Shown here one piece after another: positions 35,001 through 47,160 of a stretch of DNA of 64,000 nucleotides. Every line of letters starts with the position of its first letter. Position 1 is the first letter of the stretch. The notes beneath the pieces were generated by a model. The model did not search any database and had not been told where the DNA came from. It worked only from the letters and a program-made list of their open reading frames with translations. This stretch comes from Gordius sp. MW1. Lineage: Eukaryota; Nematomorpha; Gordioida; Gordea; Gordiidae. The position numbers were made by a program, and so were the translations under genes. The stretch covers positions 3,100,001 to 3,164,000 of the forward strand of contig OZ038527.1 in NCBI GenBank assembly GCA_964036665.1, read 5' to 3'.

Positions 35001-35135
35001 TATGGGCGTAGCCAAGGGGGAGGGCCCCCCCTTAATTTACAGGGGAAATTTTTAAAAATTTATGTTTTGCCCCCCTCTAATTGCACTTTTAAACGTTTTG
35101 CCCCCCCCCTAATCCAAAACCTGGCTACGCCCATG
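35001..35135. mobile_element. CATGGGCGTAGCC-family MITE (reverse orientation)
   Basis: Left end TATGGGCGTAGCCAAGGGGG, right end CCTGGCTACGCCCATG. The interior reads as the reverse complement of the 34570 copy (for example GCACTTTTAAACGTTTTGCC), so the two lie head to head 250 bp apart. Confidence 0.7.
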
Positions 35136-35483
35136 CCAAGACCTCATATATTTTTTTAAAAGTTTATGATTAAATATAAAAAATTCTAACGAATAGCACT
35201 TTTATTTTTAAATTTTTGAAAATTGCAGAGGACTTCATTTTTCATGTAGCGGTATAACTAAAAGTCCTAATAAATTTAAGATAACACCTTTATAGTTAAA
35301 AAAGATTTAAAACAGATAGAAAAAACATTAAGATTACGAGTATAGTTGTGTATATTTGAAAATTCTTTTTTAATTTATGCAGTTTATGAAATTTATAATT
35401 AAACTTGGATTATGAGTAAGGGAATGCAATTTGAAATCAACGATGCACTTAATTTGAAATAATTTTTAATTAAAACCTAACAG

Positions 35484-35684
35484 TAGAGTTGTTAAATTGC
35501 TAACTTTCTTCGAACTCCAGACGCGAGCACGCACACTGAGTTGCTTAATGCGCGTTAGCACAATATGTGCTCGCTGTTAGGTGCACTAGGCAGAACAGTA
35601 GCATATAAAAATGCTCGAAGGCCGAGCAGAAACTCGAGCAGATGGTAGCTGGAGTTGAAGAAAGTTAGCAATTTAACAACTCTA
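35484..35684. mobile_element. hAT-type MITE, 201 bp, perfect 8-bp TSD
   Basis: The terminal inverted repeats are about 37 bp, beginning TAGAGTTGTTAAATTGCTAA on both strands. The flanks are CCTAACAG at 35476-35483 and 35685-35692, exactly duplicated. The interior is more GC-rich (GCACGC, GCGCGTTAGC, GCTCGAAGGCCGAGC) than its surroundings and has no ORF. The sharpness of ends and duplication suggests a fairly recent move. Confidence 0.88.
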
Positions 35685-35756
35685 CCTAACAGTCAAAATG
35701 TAAATATAGATAATGAAATTGTTTATAAATAAATAATATATTTTATATAACATAAG

Positions 35757-35860
35757 AAGAGCCCGGCCAAGCATTGCTTTGGCTCAGTCTTCAATTCCAA
35801 AAATGATTAGTGAATTTAAATATTTGCCAGTTAAGCCCGAATTATGAAATTCCAATTTAA
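35757..35860. repeat. Fragment of the GCCCGGCCAAGC dispersed repeat
   Basis: GAGCCCGGCCAAGCATTGCTTTGGCTCAGTC matches the starts of the repeats at 47164 and 48512. It is shorter and more diverged. Confidence 0.5.
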
Positions 35861-36081
35861 TTCAACGACTGCAAAGAATTAAACATTACTAATTAAAAGA
35901 AAACTATATGCGTACAATAAAAAGGCTACATAATTATTTCACTCCCTTTTAAACGTAGCCAAGAATTTAAATTAAGGTGGGGGGAGGCGGGGGGGGGCGA
36001 AAATTTAAAAAAATGCTAGGGGTTGCAAATTAAACTTTTTAAAATTTTTATCATAAATTACATTATATTTTTTAGAAAAAA

Positions 36082-36238
36082 AAGAGAACTGCAAAGTCAC
36101 CTTTTTTCAACCCAAACCCGACCCGAAAGCATTTTTCAATTTTTCCGAACATGACCCCACCCGAAGAAATTTCAAAATTTTCAACCCGAACCCGAGCCGA
36201 TATCGAGTCGGGTTTCGGGTCACCTGGGCAGTTCTCTA
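36082..36238. mobile_element. Short TAGAG-type hAT derivative
   Basis: Starts AAGAGAACTGCAAAGTCACC and ends GGGCAGTTCTCTA, with CAACCCGAACCCG-type subterminal tracts. It looks like a 157-bp deletion derivative of the 20500-21477 element. No target duplication is recognisable. Confidence 0.65.
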
Positions 36239-37425
36239 ATCTCCGGTTAATCTCGGATAAAAGTTACAAAACATTATACTACGTAAAAAATGCGTTGCCC
36301 ACGAGCCTGCCCGAAAATCTAAAGGCAGTTGCCCCCTCCGGCCAGGGCCCATCCATGTCAAACGCACCATTAAAATGATTTTTTGGCCGGCCCCTTTAGA
36401 ATTTTTCAAATTACAATGGAATGAAGAAACCATTAACCCGACAGGTATCAGAACCAGTTCGGCCGATTTTGGGCTTTCTTACGTGCTAAATAAAGCTAAA
36501 CAGTTGAAAGATTGCAAAAAAAACTATTTACTTTGAGAAAATAGGGGTGTCACGTACAGTCATGATCTTTATTTTCACTTCGTAATTAAATGAGTTTTTT
36601 GTCACTATTTATGCGGTCAACACTTTATAAAGGGACAGGTTAATGTACTTTTTGGAATATAATAAAACGGGGGTTCCACCCGTCATTTGTGGAAACTTAC
36701 GATGCCTCCGTTCTGAGAGCTTTAGCTAATTTGGGCTAGCATTAGTGTTTATCAAAATGGATTCGTCATTTGATTTGGTTTTGAGGTATATCTTTATATA
36801 ATTCGCTGACGTAAATTGCACCTAAGAGAAACTATCGTATATAAGCATTTCAAATGACTGAATACATCATAGTACTGATGATTTGATAAGTTTTAATTGT
36901 ATTATCTAGATAAAGTTAAGAAAGGAATGGGTATAAATTATTGTGAAGGATTATAAAGAAATCATAAGCTATCGTTTGATAATTATCATCAAAAAATTAA
37001 CAGCCTATAATAAGCTAGATTAAATAATTTTTTAAATCGTTTCAAGTAGTCCGATTCTATTTATAGATCTCATGGGATTTTTTTTAAACAAATTATAATA
37101 TCGATAAATAATGTACATTCCATTTTTAAGAATATTCAAGCTCGTATAATATAAAGTTAGCATATTTGGTTAGATAAATATGAAGGTATATAAGCGATAG
37201 CGCGTACAAAATACAATATAAAACACTAAAATCGACGTTAAAATACTGAAAAAATTTGCATTGATGTTTGCATTGACAAATCAACTTAAACAGTTGATGC
37301 ACATGCATTGTTCAATCCCACAACGTCCCTCCATTTTTGCACAAAAAGTAAGGGTGGTTAATAAATAAATACTTTGCGAAATATAAGAATATATAATACA
37401 TTCGTTTAGGTGAGGAATGTTGAGA
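36239..37425. other. Intergenic, 3' side of ACADM, no gene seen
   Basis: About 1.2 kb of mostly AT-rich DNA between a MITE and the ACADM stop codon. The right end should contain the ACADM 3' UTR. No convincing ORF or RNA gene. Confidence 0.45.
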
Positions 37426-40400
37426 CTATTGCTTAAATTTAGATAGAACTTCTCTCGAGACTATGACCCGTTGTATTTGCGAGGTGCCCTCGTATATCTA
37501 AATTCAAAAAAAGTTTATAAATTTTAGGCATTGACATGGGCCTAGACAAGGGGGGGGGAGCAGGGAGGGGCGGCTGCCCCCTCTAAATCCAAAAATTTGT
37601 TAAAACTTATTAAAATTATGGCTATATTTTCTAAAAATCATCATTTTGCCCCTCCCTAAATCATTATTGCCCCCCTCTAATACCAATTCTGGCTACGCCC
37701 ATGGTCAGATATTTAATAATAACTCATATAAGTCAAACCCAGATTATAGTCAGGTAGAAATAAATATTTAGCAATAATGTACATCAGACTTAAATATTAC
37801 GCAAATCTTATAAATGTGAGTGCTCCGGTCTTCAGAAATTTAGACAAACGAAAAATAATTTTTTCGAAAGCTCCCGAAACCTTAAGTAAACTTATTATTA
37901 ATTCGTTAAACAAACTCATTCGCTAAACTACCAAATCAAAAGCAACTAGTTAACCATTGCCTAGCTACAATACCGAGCTACATTTCCTTGATCTAACGTG
38001 ATGTATTAAGAAAATAATCCGAGCTAAATCACTTGATATATCTTAGCATCGCGCATCAACTTTTCCACGGGATAGTCCGAATTGAAGCCGTACCCCCCGA
38101 ATATCTGTTGAAAGCACACAAAAAAATTCCTAAGTATAAAATCAATCAAAAAAAAAATTACATATAAAAAGTACAAAATATAAAGTTTCAACAGCGATTG
38201 TCATAAAGAGTCTAGTATGTTTATCCCAATAATTTCCTACTGTTCAGGATCTTAAGGAAAAATGGCGTTGGCTTTATTCAAAGAAACAAGCAGACGATCA
38301 CCTCCCTCTAAATATTCCCTCGCATTTTTATTGAAACAATCAATAGCAATTTTAATACAAAATTTAATTTCAAATCTTTTGGGATTCCTGGCCCTTTCTA
38401 AAAGAGGAGAAGATGAAGACATATTACTCATATAATATTTTTTATTATTAATATTATTATTATATAATTGTAGTAAAAAAGATGAAGATAAAGACATATT
38501 TCTCATATAATACTTTTTATTATTAATATTATTATAATATAAACTAATATTATGCTTTAATATATAGATCAATAAACTAACTTTAACTCTTTTAAAAAAA
38601 TATTGATAATATTTATTAAGGATATTAAACAGGCATGGTTTTGGTTAAAACCTGAACGGCGTCTGTGGCACTTTGGTTAGCAACATCCGAGGCAAAGGCT
38701 TTAGCGATAGAAGCATAATAGGTGTTTCGCCGGCCTTGGTCAGCCTCCCAGGCAGCCCTATAGGTTATGAGCCGGGCACATTCTATCCCGATTGCCATGT
38801 TGGCTATCATGAAAGCTACTGCTTGGTGCTGTACATGAAATAGTAACTTATATCGCAAAATTCTTGATTAAATACAACAAATTGGGCTAATATTAACGTT
38901 ATCGAAAGGTTCATTTTAGACAAATTTTTTCACATATAAGCGAGTGCGTTTTATGACTTTAGTAAGCAAATTATATGATACCTACATGATTGATATAATG
39001 ATATTAAGGGTACAACAAGTTCATAACAGAGTCGATTAGAAGCGTTATCGTCTGCTTTATTTAATATATGCAAAAAGGGTAGAAACGGGCGCCTAAAACT
39101 CAATTGCTCCGGGTAAAACCGGCGTCTAAAACTCAATTGTTTCGGGCAAAACGGGCGTCTAAAACTCATTTGGTCCTGGGTAGTGTTGTTAAAACGGCTG
39201 GGGTTTGCTTGGTCGATTCTTGGTTTTAGTCGATTAAATTGGTCCATTTTTCTTAATCGACCTCTAGGCTTATTAATCTGAAAAACAGATCAGGGTCGAC
39301 CGTTAATCTAAGTTAAACCAAAGGTTGATTAAACAGAACCCAGCCGTTTTTAAAAAACACTAAGTCCGGGTAGGATCAAAAAATAAACTTTCCAACCTTT
39401 ACACGCATGATATTTAACTTTAATACCTATATTGCTCAATAAATTTCTTTATCTACTTTAGTGGTTTTAAGATTATCCTTCACCTTTATCTGTTAAATGG
39501 AGTTGGGTCTTAAGGAACCATCTGATCACATGGATGTCAATAAAAATGCTAGTTTAAACGTTTATATTATATAATAAGCACCCTTTTAAAGTGATATTAT
39601 ATATTGATATTTAACCTCGGCTATAGGCTTTCCAAACGTTTTTCGTTCGTTAGCATATTTTGCAGCTTCCTCCATGGCTCTGCGAGCTAAGCCGACAGCA
39701 CTGATAGCAACCTGCGAGACATATTAAACCACATTATTTAGCACCCTAATGAATAATTGCTACTTCCATGGGCGTAGCCAAGAGGGGGGGGGGCAGGTAA
39801 GGGCGGCTGCCCCCACCCCTAAATCCAAAAACTTGTTAAAATTTATTAAAAGTATGCCTAAAATTTCAAGAAATTATCATTTTGCCCCCCTCTAATCCCA
39901 ATGCTGGCTACGTCCATGGCTTTTTCATACCCCCTATGGTCTTGTTATATTTCAATTGCTTTTATTCAAAAACAGGTTATGATAAAAACGAGGAATTTGT
40001 GATGCCAAGTAAGCTTAATTTGTAGATCACTAAATTGATGCAAGATAAACTTTTTGCTTACAAATGTTCTATTTACGAAAAACTCAATAAATAAAATAAA
40101 TTGAAAATCCTTTTTGATAGGTTTTACTAAGTCTAACTTTAAGTTAGTGGTAAGGTATAGATTTTGATCAATATTTCTTCAAGTTAATTCGATGCAGAGG
40201 CTTACTATTTAGACCTCCAAATCTAATACAATCAAAATCTATGGATCTCTAAGCCCGCTCAATAATTTAATATTATATTGTGAACTCTTTTAATTCATTA
40301 TCTCTTAATTTAATAAAAAAACAAAACTGCTTTCAAAAATTTGAATAATAATAATTAAAATAATAATTAAATGCTTAAATTTGTGTAAAGTAAAACTCTG

Positions 40401-42439
40401 TAACATGATATTTATTAATGGTATGAAAGCTAAAGAAGAAATTTATTTTTAAAACATTCAAGATATTGAGGGTTTAACAACTTAACATAAAATTTCAGTT
40501 TACAAAAATTTAAGTAGCTTTTTCATCAATTTTTAAAATTTATTCAATATTATTAGAATGACTCTCATCTGATTTTAAAGCAGACGACTAATAAGTAAAA
40601 ACAGAATAAAAAACAGTAATTACCGGTGGCCTAGTGCGGTCAAAGGCACCCATTGCTATTTTGAAGCCCATACCCTCTTGACCCAAAACGTTCTAAAATA
40701 TTAAAGAATATTAGCTTATACGAGGTAAAGTGGAGTAATAGTTTAAAAATATTATTTTACATAGCGTTTTACATGCCAATTTTTAAAACAAATAACTATC
40801 AATTCTATAATCTTGGCATTAAAAGTTAGTATTGCAAAAATAGGGCTTGAACCTTTGCAGGGACTTCCACATCTTCAAAAGTTATGGCACGAGTGTCAGA
40901 AGCTCTTTGCCCCATATTCCATTCCTAACATAAAAAGATTTATAGTTACTATGAAAAATTTTAATTAAATATATTAAATGATGTCAGATTATTAACTAAT
41001 CATATGACATATTATCTAAAATAAAGTAAATATTAAATAAATACTTCAGACCTATATTAACAAATAGAAATAATATATAGTTACATATTTAATAGTTATT
41101 GAGTATAATCAATAGAATATAACTTGGAATTAGCAAAATTTATTATAAATTTTTTTATTAATTAAGATGATCCTCTTGAAGACTTAACAAAATATTTTTA
41201 ATGAAAAATATAACGTTGATTATGCGTTTCTATTGCTGAAACCCACCCAGGCAGAATTAAACCCCTACAAATAGTTATAACACCATTAAACCCAGCTTGA
41301 GGCTTGGAAACACATGACATGCATAGACATACACAATTTTACAGCTATTTAAAATTAAAAACAGAAAAAGGCAGTCAAAGATTATTAAAAAACTTTTCAT
41401 GACTATTTTTTTGTAATATCAAGGTTTAAAAAACTAGAATAACAATTGTATGTAACTGGACCTATAAACACTAAAAGATTAATTTTATTTGCTATTAAAC
41501 CTAAAAATTATAATGACCTCATAACAGAAGCAGATTTTGTATTCTAACATTGGACTGAAAGATTGATCATAGTAGTCTTTAATAACATTTAATTACTATT
41601 TAGTGTTAAATGACAATAATTAATCAATATTCGTTTTAGAATTTATAAAATTTTGAGCCAATCTAAATCTATAAAACCTTTGATATTAAAAAGGTATGCT
41701 TTTAATATCAATCAAATTAATGTCTTTACTTTTTTCCCTATAATAACCCCCTTTGATTGAGCATCAACTATAAATCCAGTAAAGGCCTTGTTCGTTGGAG
41801 CTTTAATATCTGTTCTTGCTAATACAAAAAACCAATTTGCCTTTCCTCCATTTGTTATCCACATTTTCTGACCATTTATAAGATAAGTATCTTTCTTTTT
41901 AACTGCTTTAGTATTTAAGCCTGCAACATCTGATCCAGCTCCAGGCTCAGTCACACAATAAGCCTATAAATGATTTTAACAATGCATTTTTTTTTAAAAT
42001 TATCATAAATAATAAGTATGCAGCAGCCATTATTATATTAAAACAAAATTTACAGCTAGTAATGGTTCTTCCACCATGCGTCCAAGATAGCTGCTTTTTT
42101 GTTCTTCATTTCCAAAGAGAATCACAGGCATTTCAGCCAAAGTGTTAGCTTCTATTGCTGTGCTTATACCAGTGCACCCATAAGAGAGTTCTTCACCAAC
42201 TATACATTCATCTAAACAACTAAGACCACTGCCACCTAATTATAGTTAAAACTAGTAACATTCAATTCTACCATATTTGGAGGGAATATGTGTGTTTACA
42301 AATCCTAATTTCCAAGCTTTTTTTATGACTTCAATAGGATATTCCCCAGTTTTATCAAAATGAGCAGCTTTAGGGATTATTTCGTCGAGAGCGAATCTTC
42401 TGGCAAGATCCTGGATCTCCTTTTGCTCACTGCTTAATT
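37426..42439 (-). CDS. ACADM: Medium-chain acyl-CoA dehydrogenase (first exon not found)
   Basis: Minus-strand exons: 42439-42272, 42235-42054, 41963-41730, 40924-40853, 40692-40624, 39711-39616, 38828-38652, 38104-38033, 37497-37426 (stop TAG). All have GT..AG borders and compatible phases, giving 379 residues that match mature ACADM from its FEL(T/S)EQQKE start. Landmarks: [14 protein letters not shown] and [16 protein letters not shown] (FAD/substrate site), [31 protein letters not shown], and the active-site [10 protein letters not shown] whose Glu is the catalytic base. The enzyme oxidises C4-C12 acyl-CoAs in the mitochondrial matrix, passing electrons to ETF. The exon with the transit peptide must lie beyond 42439 and its splice site needs one base before AA|TTAAGC. 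Introns contain two MITEs (37535 lies in the last intron; 39181 and 39767 in others). Long-chain and short/branched relatives fit less well. Confidence 0.95.
37535..37703. mobile_element. CATGGGCGTAGCC-family MITE in the last ACADM intron
   Basis: Left end CATGGGCCTAGACAAGGGGG, right end TCTGGCTACGCCCATG, inserted 38 bp upstream of the last coding exon on the minus strand. The polypyrimidine region of that acceptor is short, but the AG and frame are intact. Confidence 0.75.
38141..38600. other. ACADM intron with internally duplicated AT-rich segment
   Basis: Within the intron 38651-38105 a ~75-bp segment is repeated in tandem (minus-strand words AATAATAAAAAATATTATAT and similar, about 38415-38545). 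A 106-codon minus-strand frame crosses it, but its first half is just the repeat and I recognise nothing in the second half. Confidence 0.35.
39181..39362. mobile_element. AACGGCTGG-type palindromic MITE in ACADM intron
   Basis: Left end TAGTGTTGTTAAAACGGCTGG, right end CCCAGCCGTTTTTAAAAAACACTA, same family as 29520-29717. The flanks gtcctggg and gtccgggt are similar and may be a decayed 8-bp duplication. Confidence 0.75.
39767..39918. mobile_element. CATGGGCGTAGCC-family MITE in ACADM intron
   Basis: Left end CATGGGCGTAGCCAAGAGGG, right end GCTGGCTACGTCCATG, 56 bp upstream of the acceptor of exon 39711-39616. Non-coding. Confidence 0.75.
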
Positions 42440-43582
42440 CTAGTATGTTTTATATAATTGCCTTAGCATATTTTACCGAAAGAAAATTTATTATTTAATG
42501 GAGAAATGTCTGAAAAACGTTTCCAGTAAATTTTTTGACGATTAAATGCATGCAGTAATCTTAATTTGAGCATTAGTAGAATTTTTTTAGCGTATCAGTC
42601 AAATAGCAAAAAAGCTGTCAAACAGCTGGCAAATAAAATCATGTGGGAATGTATCAAAATTCTGCTATGCCGGGTCGCGCAGGGTTTAACATAGATGTGT
42701 TCTCAAAAATCAGTTGGTGCACATTGTATTTATTAACCCATATAATTTCTGTTCGTGTTTGTGTCATTTAAATTACTTCAGAATTCAGTCACTATTTTTA
42801 TGAGTTTCTAGCATAATTGACGGTCTCGCGATAACAAGATTCAAGTTATTTAGATCCTGTTTTTGTCGATAACCACTCATTAATTTGTATGATAAAGGAT
42901 TTGATCAAGGAGATTGTGGTACTCTCACCTCACGCCACCTGGCGTTTCTACATCTTACTTTACCCTATTTTTCTAAATGGTTATTTTATGCGCATCTACG
43001 CGTGATTATTTTTTATTATGCGCATCTAAGAGCGGCAATCTCTTTTGTATAATTCAATATTCGAAATATGTTAGTTACCATCGAAAGGCAGAAAGACATC
43101 TGGGCAGCAATCATTATTGTGGATTGTTGTTATTGTGAATTGTGGTTATTGGGGAAAAGATGTGATGTGTATATAAAGGCACTATGACAGATGAAAAATA
43201 CCACTACTACTAACACTTTACCTTTTCCCCCTCTTGTTATATTAATCGAAGTGTATCTTTCCTATTATTATACCATCTCTTCAGTATATTGAATGTAAGT
43301 AACCATTATTGGGTTCTTATGTTGATATTATTTGCGAATAAAGTATTTTATAATCCGAGTTAATATTTATCAGTTAGAGTTAAATTATTTAAGCCTTTGA
43401 TTATTCATCTTAGCCTCTGATAGAGATAAAATTGTTAATTTAAATATACCTCAATGAATTTAGTTGAAATATTAATATTCAATTTTGTCTCTTGATAAAT
43501 CGAGATTTAGATTTTAAATCTAAATCAAATAAATTGGCTTAAGCTAATAAAAAACTTGTTCGTCATCATTGTTTATTATAAA
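42440..43582. other. Upstream of ACADM, no exon identified
   Basis: About 1.1 kb, AT-rich. The missing first ACADM exon (transit peptide) could lie here or further right, but I found no frame ending in a suitable donor. No promoter motif stands out. Confidence 0.4.
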
Positions 43583-44317
43583 TCTTATATATAAAAATGA
43601 AACTATGTGTGTTTGTTTGTTTGTGTGTATGCCACCACCAAATTTGGAAAACTACCAGACCGATTTGGCTCAAAATTTCACAGTTTATTCCCCATACTCC
43701 GGAGCATGTTTTAAGATTTGTTCGAGACAAATCGGTCAGTAGTTTTCAAGGGGTCACGTTTTTTTGTTTTAAACGTTGTTTTCTACGTTTTAGCACTCAA
43801 TAATGACGTCATATGACGTATAGTATATGAAGCTTAAATGTTTTATTGCTGCATAAAAATTTTCTTTCATATTAAATCAGGTCAGACCCGTTACCATATG
43901 AATGAACCAGAGGAGTATAAACATTAGATTCTACAATAAGTTTAAGTATTAATATGCTCTTCCCCAATTAATTACATATATGCTTTTTATTCCATATGAT
44001 AAAAGAAGCTTTTCCGTGTAAATTATATTATTGGATAAACTTATTTGGGTTATATCTATACTGCGTTATGAATATTTTATGTTTTTAGTCAATTATTCAT
44101 AAAGTGTAAGTCTTCAGCCATTAGAAACACTTAAAAAGTTTCTAGAACAAATATATTCTCACAATACCCAATTATCATAATTTAAACCAATATTTATATT
44201 TAAACCAATATTTCTATTTAACAATCTTCGTAGCAGTGGTAAAAGTAATACAAATCAACTTAATGCTAACATTCCAGCGTTGGAAGCTTTATCAAAGGTA
44301 TTTTTATTGACATATAG

Positions 44318-45046
44318 ATGCATTCAGGGACAACTTCACGAGCTACCGAATCAGCTGAAGAGCGAATCGAAAGACTAGCCACTAAACGCTCACGAGCCAC
44401 AACTTCACGAGCTAACGAATCAGCTGAAAGGCGAATCGAAAGACTAGCCACTCAACGCTTACGAGCCAGAACTTCACGAGCTAACGAATCAGCTGAAGAG
44501 CGAATCGAAAGACTAGCCACTAAACGCTCACGAACCACAACTTCACGAGCTAACGAATCAGCTGAAGAGCGAATCGGAAGACTAGCCACTCAACGCTTAC
44601 GAGCCAGAACTTCACGAGCTAACGAATCAGCTGAAGAGCGAATCGAAAGACTAGCCACTCAACGCTTACGAGCCACAACTTCACGAGCTACCGAATCAGC
44701 TGAAGAGCGAATCGAAAGACTAGCCACTCAACGCTTACGAGCCACAACTTCACGAGCTACCGAAACAGCTGAAGAGCGAATCGAAAGACTAGCCACTCAA
44801 CGCTTACGAGCCACAACTTCACGAGCTACCGAATCAGCTGAAGAGCGAATCGAAAGACTAGCCACTAAACGCTCACAAACCACAACTTCACGAGCTACCG
44901 AATCAGCTGAAGAGCGAATCGAAAGACTAGCCACTCAACGCTTACGAGCCAAAACTTCACGAGCTACCGAATCAGCTGAAGAGCGAATCGAAAGACTAGC
45001 CACTAAACGCTCACAAATTATATTTGATATATTCTTAATCTATTGA
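44318..45046 (+). CDS. Ten-fold 23-residue coiled repeat ORF inside the Helitron
   Basis: An open frame of 242 codons, MHSGTTSRATE onward, is made of ten copies of a 69-bp unit. The peptide consensus is TTSRATESAEERIERLATQR followed by LRA. It is highly charged, with heptad-like Glu/Arg/Leu spacing, and predicted helical. Unit differences are mostly one or two bases, and several change only T/N, K/Q or A/T. Similar Arg/Glu-rich repeats precede the Rep domain in autonomous animal Helitrons, so this is probably the remaining N-terminal part of such an ORF, expanded in tandem. Whether it is translated is unknown. The opposite strand is also partly open, an effect of the repeat. Confidence 0.55.
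   Translation: MHSGTTSRATESAEERIERLATKRSRATTSRANESAERRIERLATQRLRARTSRANESAEERIERLATKRSRTTTSRANESAEERIGRLATQRLRARTSRANESAEERIERLATQRLRATTSRATESAEERIERLATQRLRATTSRATETAEERIERLATQRLRATTSRATESAEERIERLATKRSQTTTSRATESAEERIERLATQRLRAKTSRATESAEERIERLATKRSQIIFDIFLIY
44321..45010. repeat. 69-bp tandem repeat, ten copies
   Basis: The unit includes CACGAGCTACCGAATCAGCT and GAAGAGCGAATCGAAAGACT. Copies alternate in small blocks: CGCTCAC versus CGCTTAC, ACCGAA versus AACGAA. That pattern suggests duplication of multi-unit blocks as well as single units. Confidence 0.9.
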
Positions 45047-45094
45047 AATTTATCTATAGGATGATATATATTCTGCTAATATACCCGGGTAAAT

Positions 45095-45112
45095 GGCAAA
45101 ACAACGTTTGCC
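45095..45112. terminator. Helitron 3' hairpin
   Basis: A 6-bp stem, GGCAAA/TTTGCC, with an ACAACG loop, 12 bp before the CTAG end. Known Helitrons use such a palindrome as the signal that ends rolling-circle transfer. Confidence 0.7.
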
Positions 45113-45124
45113 GGGTTCATCTAG

Positions 45125-47160
45125 TTTATATATGTTTCACATCCTTAAGGATGTCAAAATTAAAGTCCTAAGGATATGATTTAGGAATTTGAAGGAAGGG
45201 GAATCAGGAATATATATTTGGGAGAATTGGAAGGAAGGAAAGGGGGATATGTTGGAAACTATAGTCAGACGGCCGGGCAGGGGACAACAAGGTTACCCGC
45301 CTCCAATGCATACACGACAATGTACTTTTATTGATTTTACTACATGGTATTCTAATTAATTTATTTATATCCAAGAATTAAATAATCATTGAAAAATCAA
45401 ACAACTCTCGATACAGTACGTTGTGTATAAAATTCACTGATGCGTGTTCGTGTTGGTCAATAATCATATATGGGGCAAAGAAATAACAAATATGTATAAG
45501 CGCGTGGGAGGGGGGAAGTATCACACACGTAAGGAAAATTAAATAAAGAAAAAGACGTGTATGAAAAGACGTGTATACTCCAGTATACAACAATATGTTC
45601 CAATGTTATTCACTAGTCGTATGACCTGTTGAATGTAAAAATCCTTTTTCTTCGATGTTTAAATAGTAAAGATGTATAGCTAAAAATATGATAAAGATAT
45701 GAAAGAAAATCAGGTATTCTGATTCCGGAGAGAAATACCCCTATAATTTACAAAGTTAAAACTTAGCAGGTGTGGGGGGGGCCAGGTATTCTTGGGGGAA
45801 ATCACTCAATCAAGTTTTTTTGCAAGTGAACAGATTTTGGAAAAATAAAATTAATGATTAAAAACTATTTGGCTACGATTCAATTCAAACAGAAAAGGTA
45901 TACAAAAATCTTAAAGTATTTATAAATGCCTCAGTCTTTCGTGCAACTATAAATCCACGTAATTCATTTACTAATTTATTTAATCAAAAGAAATTCAATT
46001 TTGGCAAGGGAAGATTCCCCCCCCCTCGCCCACAGCCTTGACCACGGCATTTAATATGTGTGACATTAACACTATAGCTTCTTTAACTACACCCATTTGC
46101 AAAAAAGGTAGAACCCTTGTTGGCCTTTAAAGAAAAAATGAGGTTACCCTGCATCGTTAGAAGGACGTTAAAATTTGAGTTTTTTAAATGTAACTTGTGT
46201 GGGGTTTAGACCTGCGACGGGTCTCTTTAAAGCAATCAGCCAACCCACTTGGAAAATTTTATACAAAGCCCGAGCCCGACCCTAACTATGCAGTTTTTTT
46301 CTCCTGTTTAATTTAAATGGTATTTTAATTGGGATCTCAACTCATAAACATGTTACAAATTTGAAAAATAATAATGTAGGAATATTATAACATCAATATT
46401 TTTCTTTCTTAAACATGTTTCACATGGCGAACTGCAGCGGAAATTTTCTATCACTAGTGACACTTGATCGGATACAGACAAAAGAAGTTAATTGTAAACC
46501 TTTTAAGGTTATAACTTTTGAATAACTTTTACATGTCTCCTTTACTTTTCCACCATTTATTTTACTCTATTAATCTGGAATGAAAATCTTGGTAACATTT
46601 ATGAAGGAAACTTAATTTAAAACGCTAATTAGGTTTTTAAATTTTTAATGATAATATATATAATCCTCTCTATACTAGTAATAACGCTTATCTATATATT
46701 GGATTGACTTATTCTGTTGTAAGTTTTTAAGGCTATGAAAGATAATCTCTGATATTTAATATGCGGGCTGAGATAATGATTAATGAATAAATAACGACGG
46801 AATATAAATTTAATTTTAATAAACATTAAATAATTACAAATTAAAACCTTTATAAAATACAACTTTACTTTTAATTCATTAAGCATAAATGAAAATATAT
46901 ATGATTTTGTAATAAGCCTTAGCGGGACTTACTTATAATCATAGACTAGATAGACCGCTTATGTCATATATTATATATGGTAAATTTTGTGCCAATTTTT
47001 CCTCCATTTTGATTATAGCAACCGGTGTATATCATACAATGTGCAATGCCCTCTGCCTTTTTGCTTTAACCATATTTTCCAGCACATGTAAGCCAAAATA
47101 TCTAATATAACCGTTATTTAGTGTTTTTATTAAGATTATTATTTACACTTAATATTTTAT
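45125..47160. other. Intergenic with repeat remnants, no gene seen
   Basis: It contains a MITE-like G/C-run pair (about 45765-46035) and, at 46205-46470, a decayed hAT piece: TTTAGACCTGCGACGGG start and, on the minus strand, a peptide fragment SVTSDRKF that resembles the SATSERNF box. Otherwise AT-rich and without coding signal. Confidence 0.45.

Larger units (their letters stand above)
43583..45124 (+). mobile_element. Non-autonomous Helitron, 1.54 kb
   Basis: It begins TCTTATATATAAAAATGAAA and ends CATCTAG, and lies between A (43582) and T (45125), the Helitron target. About 12 bp before the end is the hairpin GGCAAA-acaacg-TTTGCC (45095-45112), the usual terminator of the family. It has no inverted ends and makes no target duplication. 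It lacks Rep/helicase but contains the coding repeat at 44318-45046. The 5' segment GCCACCACCAAATTTGG, CCAGACCGATTTGGCTC is of the kind found after the start of insect Helitrons. Confidence 0.82.

Noticed and set aside
38252..38572. 106-codon minus-strand frame in an ACADM intron
   Set aside because: Its first half is a duplicated AT-rich repeat and no family is recognisable in the rest; no splice signals tie it to a gene.
44266..44451. Minus-strand ORF opposite the Helitron repeat
   Set aside because: A shadow of the 69-bp repeat; the plus frame is ten units long and fits the Helitron context better.
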